Assembly: GCF_003096675.1 (NCBI RefSeq)
Contig: NZ_QEKW01000009.1
Location: 150,676-214,675, forward strand
Length of the DNA: 64,000 nt
Source of the DNA: Actinomycetospora cinnamomea
GTDB taxonomy: Bacteria; Actinomycetota; Actinomycetes; Mycobacteriales; Pseudonocardiaceae
Reading direction: 5' to 3'
Under the pieces are notes generated by a model, which worked only from the letters and a program-made list of their open reading frames with translations, was not told the DNA's origin and ran no database searches. Both the position numbers and the translations under genes were made by a program. Of this stretch, positions 34,740-43,114 are shown in pieces. Within the stretch, counting starts at the first letter, position 1, and every line of letters starts with the position of its first letter.

Positions 34740-34772
34740 TCTTCTGAGCTATAGCTCAGAAGATCACGCACG
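34731..34772. repeat. Family 1 palindrome, copy D (shared stops of convergent genes)
   Basis: A perfect 42-base palindrome, CGTGCGTGATCTTCTGAGC and its complement around TATA. It supplies the TGA stop of the AbiEi-like gene on the plus strand and, at the mirror-image position, the TGA stop of malQ on the minus strand. Each stop is six bases in from its end. Confidence 0.97.
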
Positions 34773-36707
34773 TGCGCGGAGCGCTGCGGCCACGGCGGTG
34801 ACGCGGGGGTCGGTGAAGAGGTCGTCGAGGGAGGTCGAGAGGGGGATGCGCCAGTTCGGGTAGGCGTCGACCGTGCCCGGGAGGTTGGGCTGGCGCACGT
34901 CGCCGACGACGTCGGTGAACGCCGCGAGCACGATCCGCGAGCGCGCCGTGGCGAGCAGCCGGTGCATCGCCACGATCACCGCGGCCTCGTCGGACGGGTC
35001 GTCGACGCCGAAGCCCTCGGACTCCAGCAGGTCGAGCAGCTCGGCGCGGTCCCGCGACGCGTCCTCCCGCGCCGCGTCCACGTCGGTGAGCACCCCCGCC
35101 TCGGCACGTGCCCGCACGTGCTCGTCGCGCAGGAACCCCGCCGCCGTCGGCAGGTCGTGGGTGGAGATGCTCGCGAGCGTGTCCGGGTGCCACCGCCGCG
35201 GGGGCAGCAGCGCGCCGTCGTCGTCGCGCTGGAACCACAGCACCGCGCAGCCGAGCATCCCGTGCTCGGTGAGCCCCTCGGTGACCTCCGGCTCCACGGT
35301 CCCCAGGTCCTCGCCGACCACCACCGCGCCGGCCCGCAACGCCTCGATCGCCACCACGGCGAGCATCGCCCGCGCGTCGTAGTGCACGTACGCGCCCTCG
35401 CGCGCGCCGCGCCCCGGCGGGATCCACCACAGCCGCCACAGGCCCGCGACGTGGTCGACGCGCAGGCCGTCGGCGTGCCGCAGCACCGCGCGGATCATCG
35501 ATCGCAGCGGCGCGTACCCCGACGCGGCCAGCGCGTCCGGTCGCCACGGCGGCAGCGCCCAGTCCTGGCCCTGCTGGTTGAAGTCGTCGGGCGGTGCGCC
35601 CACGGTCACCCCCGGTGCCAGCGCCCCGGCCAGCGTCCACGCGTCCGCGCCGCCCGCCGAGCACCCGACGGCCAGGTCGGCGATCAGCCCCACGGCCATC
35701 CCCGCCGCGTGTTCGTGGGCGGCGGCGAGCTGCGCGTCGGCCAGGTCGAGGCACCACGCGTGGAACAGCACCCGGTCGGCGAGCTCGGCACGCGCCCGCG
35801 CCACGCCGCTGCCGTCCACGTGCCGGAGGTCCTCGGGCCACTCCGCGATGTCGCTGCCGTGGCGTTCGGCCAGCGCGTACCAGGTGGCGACGTCGCGGCG
35901 TTCCTCGTCCAGGGCGTCCACGTCCGACGGCGCCGCGGGGTCGTACGGCTGCAGCGTCTCCAGCGCCCGCCGCTTCGCCGCCCACACCGCGTCGTGGTCG
36001 ACGAGGTCCCCCGACTCGGGTCGCAAGCCGTCCACGGAGGCACGGACCGACGCCGGCGCCGCGCCGTACGCCGCGGTGTCCTCGACGTGGAGGTAGAGCG
36101 GGTGCAGGAAACGCCGGGTCGACGGCGAGTACGGCGAGGGCTCCACCTCCGCGGACAGCGCCAGCGCGTGCAGCGGGTTGACCAGCAGCGCGCCGGCCCC
36201 CTGCTCGCCCGCGGACCGCTCGAGCAGCACGCGGAGGTCCGCGAAGTCGCCGCCGCCCCACGACCCCGACGACCGCAGCGCGTAGAGCTGCACCATCCAG
36301 CCCCACGTCGGCGGCGGCGGCTCCAGCGGCGGCGGCGCGACGATCAGCGTGACGTCCTGCCCCCGGCACGCGAGCCGGTGGTAGCCGACGGGCAGGTCCG
36401 CGGGCACCGACCCGCCGACCTCGCGCACCCCGCCGTCCTCCAGCGTGATCCGCCCCGGCGCCGGCAGCGCCCGTCCGTGGCCCTCGTCGACCACCAGCGT
36501 CGGCGGCAGCGCGTCGGGATCGCGGTCGCGCAGCTGCTGCAGCGACGCCTCGAGCGCCGCGGGGCTCGAGGCGTCGACGTCGAGGGCGGCGAGGACGTCG
36601 ACGACGACGTCGCGGTCGACCTCCACCTCGCGCTCGTCGGCGTCGCGATAGCGCACCGCCACACCGTGGGCGGACGCGAGCTCGGCCAGGTCGGGCTCGA
36701 CGGCCAC
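34764..36707 (-). CDS. malQ: 4-alpha-glucanotransferase (amylomaltase, GH77)
   Basis: Transfers 4-alpha-glucan segments between maltodextrins in the cytoplasm. The 647 residues are typical of actinobacterial MalQ. After an N-terminal beta domain, the barrel has GWMVQLYALRSSGSWGGGDFADL, the region VGAPPDDFNQQGQDWALPPW, the nucleophile region LRVDHVAGLWRLWWIPPG, the acid/base GEDLGTVEPEV and STHDLPTAAGF (short forms: DDFNQQGQDWGL-like, RVDHV, EDLGTV, STHDLPT). The start is GTG. The last codons and the stop lie in a palindrome, giving the terminal ARA. Confidence 0.95.
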   Translation of the reverse strand: MAVEPDLAELASAHGVAVRYRDADEREVEVDRDVVVDVLAALDVDASSPAALEASLQQLRDRDPDALPPTLVVDEGHGRALPAPGRITLEDGGVREVGGSVPADLPVGYHRLACRGQDVTLIVAPPPLEPPPPTWGWMVQLYALRSSGSWGGGDFADLRVLLERSAGEQGAGALLVNPLHALALSAEVEPSPYSPSTRRFLHPLYLHVEDTAAYGAAPASVRASVDGLRPESGDLVDHDAVWAAKRRALETLQPYDPAAPSDVDALDEERRDVATWYALAERHGSDIAEWPEDLRHVDGSGVARARAELADRVLFHAWCLDLADAQLAAAHEHAAGMAVGLIADLAVGCSAGGADAWTLAGALAPGVTVGAPPDDFNQQGQDWALPPWRPDALAASGYAPLRSMIRAVLRHADGLRVDHVAGLWRLWWIPPGRGAREGAYVHYDARAMLAVVAIEALRAGAVVVGEDLGTVEPEVTEGLTEHGMLGCAVLWFQRDDDGALLPPRRWHPDTLASISTHDLPTAAGFLRDEHVRARAEAGVLTDVDAAREDASRDRAELLDLLESEGFGVDDPSDEAAVIVAMHRLLATARSRIVLAAFTDVVGDVRQPNLPGTVDAYPNWRIPLSTSLDDLFTDPRVTAVAAALRARA

Positions 36708-36750
36708 CGGCTGCTCCTACGGGGTTCGGCGGGACGGGGTGCGCAGGATG

Positions 36751-37119
36751 TCAGGTGCGGGACGGCGCGGTGTGGGCGGCGTCGGCGCGGCGCCGCGCGC
36801 GGGCGGCGACGTCGTCGGCGACGAAGCCCGCCGCCGTACCGGGCCGGCGTACACGACCCAACGCGGCGACCGCGGTCTCGGCGAGCCCGGACAGCGCCGC
36901 GGCACGGCGGGCGGCCCAGCCGCGGGCGAGCAGCGCCGCAGCGAGCTCCCGCGCGGCCGTGACGTCACGGCGCGCCCGGCGGGCGAGGGCGCGGAGGTCG
37001 TCCGGCGCCTCCGGCGTGGAGCGGGCCGGGTCGGTGGTGGTCAGGTCGGTGGTGGTCAGGTCGGGGGTGGCGGCCGGCGGGGCCAGGGTGGTGTCGATCG
37101 GTTCGTGGAGCACGATCAC
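36751..37119 (-). CDS. Small hypothetical protein with LTTTD repeats
   Basis: A protein of about 122 residues. The N terminus is IVLHEPIDTTLAPPAATP, followed by a short repeat DLTTTDLTTTD encoded by a 15-base tandem repeat. A helical Arg/Ala-rich C-terminal region (ARRARRDVTAARELAAALLARGWAARRAAALSGLAETAVAALG) could form a helix-turn-helix-like unit. Two GTG starts (37119 and 37113) are possible; GGAAGGTG lies close upstream. Coding bias supports a gene. No family is recognised. Confidence 0.55.
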   Translation of the reverse strand: MIVLHEPIDTTLAPPAATPDLTTTDLTTTDPARSTPEAPDDLRALARRARRDVTAARELAAALLARGWAARRAAALSGLAETAVAALGRVRRPGTAAGFVADDVAARARRRADAAHTAPSRT

Positions 37120-37174
37120 CTTCCGTCGTCGTGCCCCCGGGATCGGCGGGCGCGGATCACGGGAAACGTGACGC

Positions 37175-38926
37175 TCACGCGGGCTCGAGCAGGTGCTTCT
37201 CGCGCACCAGCGGCAACGACAGCGTTCGGTAGCCGCCCTCGTCGAACAGCACGACGACCGACTCCTCGGCGACGGTCGTGACCGTGCCGCGGCCCCACTG
37301 CTCGTGCTGCACGGCCTCGCCGGGGACGGGGTCACCCTCCTGCCGGACGCCCTCCTCGTGCAGCCCCGACCGGTCGCCGGGGTCGCCGGGGTGCCCGGCA
37401 TCGCACTCGTCGCAGTACCCGCACGGCTCGTCGCGCGGCTCACCGAGCGTCTCGAGCAACGTCCGGCGCCGGCACCCGGTCGACTCGGCGTAGCGGCGCA
37501 CCAGCTCGACCTTGCTGACCTCGCGCTCCCGACGACGCGTGACCAGCCCGGCCGCCTCGGCGGCGAGCTCGGCGACGTCGATGCCGTCGCTGCCGTCGCT
37601 GCCGAGCGCGTCGCCGGGGGCGAGCCTGCGCCCGGGCAGACGGCGCACCGCCCCCAGCGCGACCAGCGCCGGCACGGCCCGGGACAGCGCGGCCTTCGAC
37701 AGCCCTGCCGGCTCGGCGAGCGAGCCCTGGTCGACGCCGTCGGGGTTCTGGGCGACGGCGGCGAGCACCGTCGACAGCGCCTCGGGCCCGGCGTCCCGGC
37801 CGGACGCGAAGAGCTTGGGGCGGGTGAGGTCCTGCGGGCGGTGGAACAGCACCGCGGTCGCGGGCTGCCCGTCGCGGCCCGCGCGGCCGACCTCCTGGTG
37901 GTAGGCGTCGATCGAGGTCGGGGTGTCGCCGTGGACCACCCAGCGGACGTCGGGCTTGTCGATGCCCATGCCGAACGCGCTGGTCGCGACCACGACCGGC
38001 ACCTCGCCGGCCATGAACGCGTCCTGGATGCGGCCGCGCTCGGCGGCCTTCATCCCCCCGTGGTAGGCCTCGGTGGCGACAAGACCACCCCCCTCGTCAC
38101 GCAGCCGGTCGCGCACCAGCTCGGTGTGGCGGCGCGTGGTGACGTAGACGATGCCCGCGGCTCCGTCAGCGGCGAGCCCGGTGACCTCGCGGACCACGCG
38201 GTCCCACTTCGTGTCCTCGGAGTGCACGAGGTGGGCGGCGAGGTGGATGTTCGGGCGGTCGGGGTCGCGCACCACCACGCAGGCGTCGGGGACGCCGAGC
38301 AGCTCGAGGATCTCCCCGCGGGCGGGCACCGACGCCGTCGCGGTCAGCCCCAGCACCCGCGGGTGGCCCAGGCGGCGGCGGGCGACGGCGAGGGTGAGGT
38401 AGTCGGGGCGGAAGTCGGGGCCCCAGTCGCACACGCAGTGCACCTCGTCGACGGCCAGCAGCGGCGGTGCGCCCTGCGCCAGCGCGTCGAGCACGTCGGC
38501 GCGCGCGAGCTGCTCGGGCGAGGTGACGAGCACGTCGAGGTCGCCGGCACCGAACACGTCCAGCACCTCGGAGCGCTTCCCCTTCGCCAGCGTCGAGTTG
38601 AGGATCTCCGCGCGCAGGCCCGCGTCCACGAGGTGGGACACCTGGTCGTGGTGCAGCGACAGCGTCGGTGACACCACCACGGTCGGTCCGCCCAGCACCT
38701 GGCCGGTCACGGCGTACACCGCGGTCTTGCCGGCGGCGGGGGGCAGGACGGCCAGGCAGTCGTCGACGAGCGCGCCGAGCACCGCGTCGCGCTGGCCGTC
38801 GCCGAGCTCGGCGCCCTCGCCGAGCACCCGGGCGGTGGCCGCGGCGACGGCGTCCAGGGCCTCGGGGGTGACGGGCCCGCAGGGGCCCAGGAGTCCCTCG
38901 TCGGAGCGGGAGGAGGAGTCGGTCAC
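37175..38926 (-). CDS. recQ: RecQ-family ATP-dependent DNA helicase
   Basis: A 583-residue 3'-5' helicase. The SF2 motifs are visible: VVVSPTLSLHHDQV (Ia), AVDEVHCVCDWGPDFRPDY (II, DEVH), LGLTATAS (III), and TSAFGMGIDKPDVRWVVH with QEVGRAGRDGQ (V/VI). Motif I reads LPPAAGKTAVY in place of the usual PTGGGKS, a degenerate Walker A that keeps the GKT. The RecQ zinc site is C-x16-C-x2-C-x2-C (CGYCDEC), and a C-terminal domain has an SH3-like QWGRGTVTTV segment. The start is GTG. It is divergent from topoisomerase IB. Confidence 0.9.
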   Translation of the reverse strand: MTDSSSRSDEGLLGPCGPVTPEALDAVAAATARVLGEGAELGDGQRDAVLGALVDDCLAVLPPAAGKTAVYAVTGQVLGGPTVVVSPTLSLHHDQVSHLVDAGLRAEILNSTLAKGKRSEVLDVFGAGDLDVLVTSPEQLARADVLDALAQGAPPLLAVDEVHCVCDWGPDFRPDYLTLAVARRRLGHPRVLGLTATASVPARGEILELLGVPDACVVVRDPDRPNIHLAAHLVHSEDTKWDRVVREVTGLAADGAAGIVYVTTRRHTELVRDRLRDEGGGLVATEAYHGGMKAAERGRIQDAFMAGEVPVVVATSAFGMGIDKPDVRWVVHGDTPTSIDAYHQEVGRAGRDGQPATAVLFHRPQDLTRPKLFASGRDAGPEALSTVLAAVAQNPDGVDQGSLAEPAGLSKAALSRAVPALVALGAVRRLPGRRLAPGDALGSDGSDGIDVAELAAEAAGLVTRRREREVSKVELVRRYAESTGCRRRTLLETLGEPRDEPCGYCDECDAGHPGDPGDRSGLHEEGVRQEGDPVPGEAVQHEQWGRGTVTTVAEESVVVLFDEGGYRTLSLPLVREKHLLEPA

Positions 38927-38935
38927 CGGCGGGTG

Positions 38936-38961
38936 GTAGCCGACCGGGCGCCGCCGGAAAC
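38936..38961 (-). promoter_or_regulatory. Weak candidate SigF-like promoter for recQ
   Basis: On the minus strand GTTT-N16-GGCTAC precedes recQ, one base from the GGGTAC form. It would place the start point only a few bases before the GTG, giving a nearly leaderless transcript. This is a weak match and only suggestive. Confidence 0.25.
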
Positions 38962-39001
38962 GGGGCGTTCGGTGCGTACACCCGGGGGGTAGCCCGGCCC
39001 G

Positions 39002-40099
39002 GTGGAACTGGTGCACATGGAGCCCTACGGCCCCGGTTACGGGCGTCGCAAGCGGGGGAAGGGCTTCAGTTACTTCGACCGGGAGACCGGCGAGACGGTG
39101 GCCGACGCCGCCACCCTGGACCGCATCAAGGCGATCGTCATCCCGCCGGCGTGGGAGGACGTCTGGATCTGCCCGGACCCCGACGGCCACATCCAGGCCG
39201 TCGGCAACGACGCCGCGGGTCGACGGCAGTACCGGTACCACGAGGAGTGGACCAGGCAACGCGACCAGGAGAAGTTCGTCCGCGTCGCGCGCCTGGGCCA
39301 CGTGCTCGACGGCGCGCGCGAGGAGATCACCGCGCGCCTGGCCGGCAGCCGGGGTCTCGGGCGCGACCGGGTGCTCGCCGGCGCGGTCTGGATGCTCGAC
39401 CTCGGGGTCTTCCGCGTCGGCGGCGAGGAGTACGCCAGCGACGACTCGCCCGGCGACGCGTCGTTCGGCCTCGCCACCCTGCGCCGCGAGCACGCGATCG
39501 CCCGGCGCGATGGCGGCGTGGAGTTCAGCTACACCGCGAAGTCCGGCGTGCCCCGGCGCGTCACCCTCTACGACGAGCACGTCCACGGTCTCGTGACCTC
39601 GCTCAAGCGCCGTCGCGGGGGCGGCGAGGACCTGCTGGCCTACCGGCGCGGCGGGCGCGGTGGCGACCGCGGTCCGTGGCACGACGTCACCGCCCAGGAC
39701 GTCAACGACGCGGTGCGCGAGCTGATCGGCGACGAGTTCACGGCCAAGGACCTGCGCACCTGGAATGCCGGGGTGCAGGCCGCGGTGGCGCTCGCGGGGG
39801 AGTGCGACGAGTCGGGCTGTCCGCCGCGTGCGCAGCGCCGCCGCCGCAGCGCGGTGACGAAGACGATGAAGACGGTCGCCGAGCAGCTCGGCAACACGCC
39901 GGCGGTGACCAAGCGCTCCTACGTCGACCCGGTGCTCGTCTCCCACTTCGAGAGCGGGCGCACGATCGCCCGGGTCCTGCGCGAGGGCGCCGGGGACGAC
40001 GACCACGCCGTGCGGGCGCGGATCGAGCGGGCCGTCCTCGAGCTGCTCGACGAACGCCTCGCCGGCGGCGCCGACACGGTGGCCGTGGCCGCGGCCTGA
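39002..40099 (+). CDS. DNA topoisomerase IB (poxvirus/bacterial type)
   Basis: A 365-residue type IB topoisomerase that relaxes supercoils through a 3'-phosphotyrosine. It has an N-terminal beta domain (GKGFSYFDRETGETV, IPPAWEDVWICPDPDGHIQA). The catalytic domain has the Arg of VWMLDLGVFRVGGEEYA, the region FSYTAKSGVPRRV with the catalytic Lys, DLRTWNAGVQAA with the second Arg, and the nucleophile Tyr in NTPAVTKRSYVDP. The length fits the bacterial family. The start is GTG. Divergent from recQ, so the two DNA-topology enzymes may share a control region. Confidence 0.93.
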   Translation: MELVHMEPYGPGYGRRKRGKGFSYFDRETGETVADAATLDRIKAIVIPPAWEDVWICPDPDGHIQAVGNDAAGRRQYRYHEEWTRQRDQEKFVRVARLGHVLDGAREEITARLAGSRGLGRDRVLAGAVWMLDLGVFRVGGEEYASDDSPGDASFGLATLRREHAIARRDGGVEFSYTAKSGVPRRVTLYDEHVHGLVTSLKRRRGGGEDLLAYRRGGRGGDRGPWHDVTAQDVNDAVRELIGDEFTAKDLRTWNAGVQAAVALAGECDESGCPPRAQRRRRSAVTKTMKTVAEQLGNTPAVTKRSYVDPVLVSHFESGRTIARVLREGAGDDDHAVRARIERAVLELLDERLAGGADTVAVAAA

Positions 40100-40121
40100 C
40101 CGGCGGTTGCGGCCGGCCGGC

Positions 40122-40922
40122 TCAGACCGTCTCCATCTCCGCCCACACGGTCTTGCCGTCGCGGTGCGCCTCGACGCCCCAGGTCCGCGCCACCGCGGCC
40201 ACCATCGCCAGGCCGCGCCCGCGCGGGGCGGAGGGGTCGGGCAGGTGCGCCTCGGGGAGAACCGTCAGGTCGAAGTCGCGCACGGTCAGGCGCAGCGAGT
40301 GGTCACGGCGCCACACCTCGACCACGGACGCGCTGGAGGCGTGCTCCACGGCGTTGGTGACGAGCTCGGTGACGACGATCTCAGCGGCCTCGCGCGTGTC
40401 CTCGTCGATGCCCCAGTGCCGGCAGACCCGCCGCACGTGGCCGCGGGCGTCACCGGGGGCGCGGGGGTCGACGTCGAAGTGCCAGTACCCGCGCAGTACC
40501 TCGGGGCGGTCGTCGAGGTGGGCGACCGCGGTGGGGACGTCCGGATGGACGGGGACGCGCTGGGCGACGCGGGAGGTGACGAGCAGGGCCGCGAGGGTGG
40601 CGTCGGGAGCGGCGAGCACGAGCCGCACGTCGGGCCATTCCCCGGCGCGGGCGGCGGCCTCGGAGAAGGCGTGCACGGCGCCGGAGTGCGTCAGCGACAC
40701 CCCGGAGAGGTCGACGACCACGCCGCCGTGCCGGGTGAGCAGGTGGCAGAGCCGGTCCACGAGCGGCCCGGCGGTCCGCTCGGAGAGCGGCCCGCGCAGG
40801 GTGAGGACGAGCGGTGTCCCGGGCGCGCCGGGATCGACGGGATCCCCGTCGGCGGCGGCCGCCTCGTCGTCCGCGTCGCTGTGCCCCACCGTCTCGAGGG
40901 CCAGCTCGATACTCGTGTCCAC
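40122..40922 (-). CDS. STAS-HATPase fusion regulator
   Basis: About 266 residues with two regulatory modules in one chain. The N-terminal STAS domain (VLTLRGPLSERTAGPLVDRL, VVVDLSGVSLTHSGAVHAFSEA with Ser at the switch position) is joined to a C-terminal anti-sigma-type ATPase with an intact N-box (IVVTELVTNAVEHA), a changed G1 (VRDFDL) and a G2-like RGRGLAMVAAVA. Fusion of antagonist and kinase-like domains suggests a self-contained partner-switch protein. Two adjacent GTG codons are possible starts; the second is six bases from GGAGG and is used. An in-frame stop just upstream rules out longer forms. Confidence 0.85.
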   Translation of the reverse strand: MDTSIELALETVGHSDADDEAAAADGDPVDPGAPGTPLVLTLRGPLSERTAGPLVDRLCHLLTRHGGVVVDLSGVSLTHSGAVHAFSEAAARAGEWPDVRLVLAAPDATLAALLVTSRVAQRVPVHPDVPTAVAHLDDRPEVLRGYWHFDVDPRAPGDARGHVRRVCRHWGIDEDTREAAEIVVTELVTNAVEHASSASVVEVWRRDHSLRLTVRDFDLTVLPEAHLPDPSAPRGRGLAMVAAVARTWGVEAHRDGKTVWAEMETV

Positions 40923-41039
40923 CACTCACCTCCGGCCCCTGGTACCCCGCCGTCTCCCCACCCAAGCACGGGCTCGTCGACGCCTCGCGGCGGCTGGGTC
41001 GACGCGACGGGTGCGCCGCGGCACGACATGATGAGGCGC

Positions 41040-41534
41040 ATGAGCGAGCAGGACGAACGGCCCTCCTCCGCCCTCGCCGCGGCCGCCGCCTCCGGGGCGG
41101 GCGACGGCGCCGGCACGGGGGACCTGGTGGCCTCGCCCGGCGCGGTGATGAGGGTGGCCGGCATGGTCGGCAAGCTCGTCGAGGAGGTGCGGGCGGCCCC
41201 GCTCGACGAAGCGGGACGCGCGCGGCTCGCCGACATCCACGAGCGCTCGATCCAGGAGCTCGAGCAGGGGCTCGCGCCCGAGCTGCGCGACGAGCTGCAC
41301 CGCATCACGCTGCCGTTCGCGGGGGAGGTGGCGCCGTCGCAGGCCGAGCTGCGGATTGCCCAGGCCCAGCTGCTGGGGTGGCTCGAGGGCCTCTTCCACG
41401 GCATCCAGAGCGCCGTGCTCGCGCAGCAGATGGCGGCGCGGGGCCAGCTCGAGCAGATGCGTCAGGGTCGTGGGGTGGCCGGCGTGCCGGGCCGGGCGGC
41501 CACGGCGGGGGAGGGCGGCGGCCAGTACCTGTGA
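41040..41534 (+). CDS. bpa: Bacterial proteasome activator (Bpa/PafE, DUF2587)
   Basis: A 164-residue helical protein of the family that forms a dodecameric ring and opens the 20S proteasome without ATP. Conserved core: VMRVAGMVGKLVEEVR, LDEAGRARLADIHERSI, ELEQGLAPELRDELHRI and AELRIAQAQLLGWLEGLFHGIQ (given in parts). It ends in GGQYL, the C-terminal HbYX-like motif (Gln-Tyr-Leu) that docks into the proteasome alpha ring. The ATG at 41040 is used; ATG codons 9-12 bases upstream are alternatives. The proteasome genes are not in the window. Confidence 0.92.
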   Translation: MSEQDERPSSALAAAAASGAGDGAGTGDLVASPGAVMRVAGMVGKLVEEVRAAPLDEAGRARLADIHERSIQELEQGLAPELRDELHRITLPFAGEVAPSQAELRIAQAQLLGWLEGLFHGIQSAVLAQQMAARGQLEQMRQGRGVAGVPGRAATAGEGGGQYL

Positions 41535-41581
41535 GCCGCCGCCGGCGGCTGACGGGTCGACGGGCGGGTCAGCGGGACGGG

Positions 41582-41899
41582 TCAGCGGGCCTCGTAGACG
41601 ACGGCGCCCCGCTCGGCGTCGCCGGACCGTCCGCGCAGCGCGAGGCGACGCTCGTCCTCGGTCAGTCCGCCCCAGACGCCGTAGGGCTCGCGGGTGGCGA
41701 GCGCGTGGCGGCGGCACGGCTCGATCACGGGGCAGGAGGCGCAGACCTTCTTGGCCTCGGCGGCGCGGTGCTCGCGGCGCGGGCCACGCTCACCGTCGGG
41801 GTGGAAGAAGAAGCTCGAGTCCATCCCGCGGCAGGCCCCGTGGAGCTGCCAGTCCCACTCGTCGATGATCGGGCCGGGCAGCAGGCGGATGTCGGCCAT
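41582..41899 (-). CDS. WhiB-family [4Fe-4S] transcription regulator, WhiB3/WhiD-like
   Basis: A 105-residue Wbl protein. Four cysteine ligands are visible: one in GACRGMDSS and three in VCASCPVIEPC. The beta-turn GVWGG (YGVWGGLTEDE) precedes a basic tail. The stretch LPGPIIDEWDWQLHGACRGM followed by FFHPDGERG is closest in memory to WhiB3/WhiD, which bind SigA region 4 and respond to redox or NO. The ATG has GGGAGG six bases upstream. Divergent from the STAS/anti-sigma/SigF operon, with a candidate SigF-type promoter in front. Confidence 0.93.
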   Translation of the reverse strand: MADIRLLPGPIIDEWDWQLHGACRGMDSSFFFHPDGERGPRREHRAAEAKKVCASCPVIEPCRRHALATREPYGVWGGLTEDERRLALRGRSGDAERGAVVYEAR

Positions 41900-41966
41900 G
41901 GCGTTCCTCCCAGTCGGGGGGCCCGGACGGAGGAGCTGTACCCCCGGCTCGGTCCTGTGGCGCCGG

Positions 41967-41993
41967 TATCCCCTCGGGCCTGCGGCGGCAAAC
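41967..41993 (-). promoter_or_regulatory. Candidate SigF-type promoter of the whiB gene
   Basis: On the minus strand GTTT (-35) and GGGATAC (-10) are separated by 17 bases, matching the GTTT-N15/17-GGGTA pattern of actinobacterial SigF. The predicted start point leaves a leader of about 60 bases. It would place the WhiB protein under the SigF module encoded next door. Confidence 0.5.
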
Positions 41994-42197
41994 ACCCTCG
42001 AACGGCCCAGGACACGCCACGATGGTGGAGCGTGCGGATGTGACCGGGCCGGGGGCGGCGTGTCGAGGTGTCCACGGGGGGTGACGAGTAGGCTGTCGCC
42101 CACTACCCGCTACGTTGCGGCGGGACGGGCGACGAGTGCGGCGCCGTCCCGCGACCGACTCGGAGCGGACCGACCCACCGGAGGGGGACCAGACGTC

Positions 42198-42563
42198 GTG
42201 GCCACCGATGACGACCTCACTGCTGAGGACCCGCTCGGCGTCGACGTGCAGCGGTCGAACGGCGCGTCGGTGATCCGGCTGGCCGGCGAGATCGACATGC
42301 TGACGACGCCCGCGCTGCGCGCGAAGGTGAACGAGGAGCTCCAGGGCAAGCCCTCGGTGCTCGTGCTCGACATGCTCTCGGTCGAGTTCCTGGGCTCCAG
42401 CGGCCTGGCGCTGCTGGTCGAGGCCCTCGACGAGTCGCGCAACCGCGACGTCGCGCTGCGTCTCGTGGCGAACTCGCGTCCGGTGAGCCGGCCGCTGCAG
42501 GCCACCGGGCTCACCGACCTGTTCGCGCTCTACCCGTCGGTCGAGGCCGCCCTCGCCGGGTGA
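42198..42563 (+). CDS. STAS-domain anti-sigma factor antagonist (second module)
   Basis: A 121-residue single STAS domain: ASVIRLAGEIDMLTTPALRAKV, then VLVLDMLSVEFLGSSGLALLVEAL with two serines at the regulatory site FLGSSGL. Phosphorylation there would control binding to the anti-sigma factor encoded next. The GTG start has a GAGGGGG about ten bases upstream. First gene of a three-gene STAS/anti-sigma/sigma operon that parallels rsbV-rsbW-sigB. Confidence 0.9.
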   Translation: MATDDDLTAEDPLGVDVQRSNGASVIRLAGEIDMLTTPALRAKVNEELQGKPSVLVLDMLSVEFLGSSGLALLVEALDESRNRDVALRLVANSRPVSRPLQATGLTDLFALYPSVEAALAG

Positions 42564-42655
42564 CCGGGCCGGGGGCCTGCCGCCCTCCCCGGCTCCGCCG
42601 ATACGGTGGCGCCGCCATCGACCTCCTCACCTGCCGCGAACGGAGATCAGCAGCC

Positions 42656-43114
42656 GTGCAGACGCCGGAACCGCAGCAGCGTGATCGCTCGTCCACCGCC
42701 ACCGATCCCGGTGCCGGCGGCCCCGGCGGGCTGGCCGAGACCCCGACGCCGGTCGAGGTCCGCGTGCACGCCGACCCGGCGCTGATCCCGTCGGTCCGCG
42801 CCGTCGCGGCCGACCTCGCCGCCCGCGCCGACTTCGACCTCGACGCCGTGTCCGACCTGCGGATGGCGGTCGACGAGGCCTGCTCGGCGCTGGTGCCGCT
42901 GGCCCGCGAGGGCGGCCAGCTGCGGTGCGGGTTCGCCATGGCCGACGGCCGGATCGACGTGATCTGCCGCGTCCCGGTGTCGGACGGGGCCACGCTGCGC
43001 CAGGACACGTTCGGCTGGCGCGTGCTCACCACGCTCACCGACGACGCCCAGGTCCTCGACGCCGACCCCGAGTGGCTCGGCATCCACCTGCGCAAGCAAC
43101 GGCTCAACCCGTGA
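42656..43114 (+). CDS. Anti-sigma factor of RsbW/HATPase fold (second copy)
   Basis: A 152-residue paralog of the anti-sigma factor near 23 kb (shared: VRAVAADLAARADFDLDAVSDLRMAVDEAC and DTFGWRVLTTLTDDAQVL, given in parts). The N-box reads MAVDEACSALVPL; the usual Asn is Ala, and no typical G1 box follows, so kinase activity is doubtful. The GTG at 42656 with GGAGA nine bases upstream is used; a longer frame starting at 42560 overlaps the STAS gene by GTGA but adds a non-conserved N terminus. It overlaps the sigma gene by GTGA. Confidence 0.83.
   Translation: MQTPEPQQRDRSSTATDPGAGGPGGLAETPTPVEVRVHADPALIPSVRAVAADLAARADFDLDAVSDLRMAVDEACSALVPLAREGGQLRCGFAMADGRIDVICRVPVSDGATLRQDTFGWRVLTTLTDDAQVLDADPEWLGIHLRKQRLNP

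Noticed and set aside
33608..34771. Open frames containing VRDLLSYSSEDHAR around copies C and D
   Set aside because: They overlap well-supported genes in other frames; only copies A and B lie inside real genes in this register.
21131..36369. Several long open frames ending in the same peptide TCVIF
   Set aside because: They are antisense or shifted frames that run into a family 1 palindrome, whose second register reads ACG-TGC-GTG-ATC-TTC-TGA. It is not a shared protein tag.
34962..36962. Long plus-strand frame antisense to malQ
   Set aside because: It is low-complexity Arg/His-rich sequence typical of the shadow of a GC-rich gene; malQ on the other strand has clear motifs.
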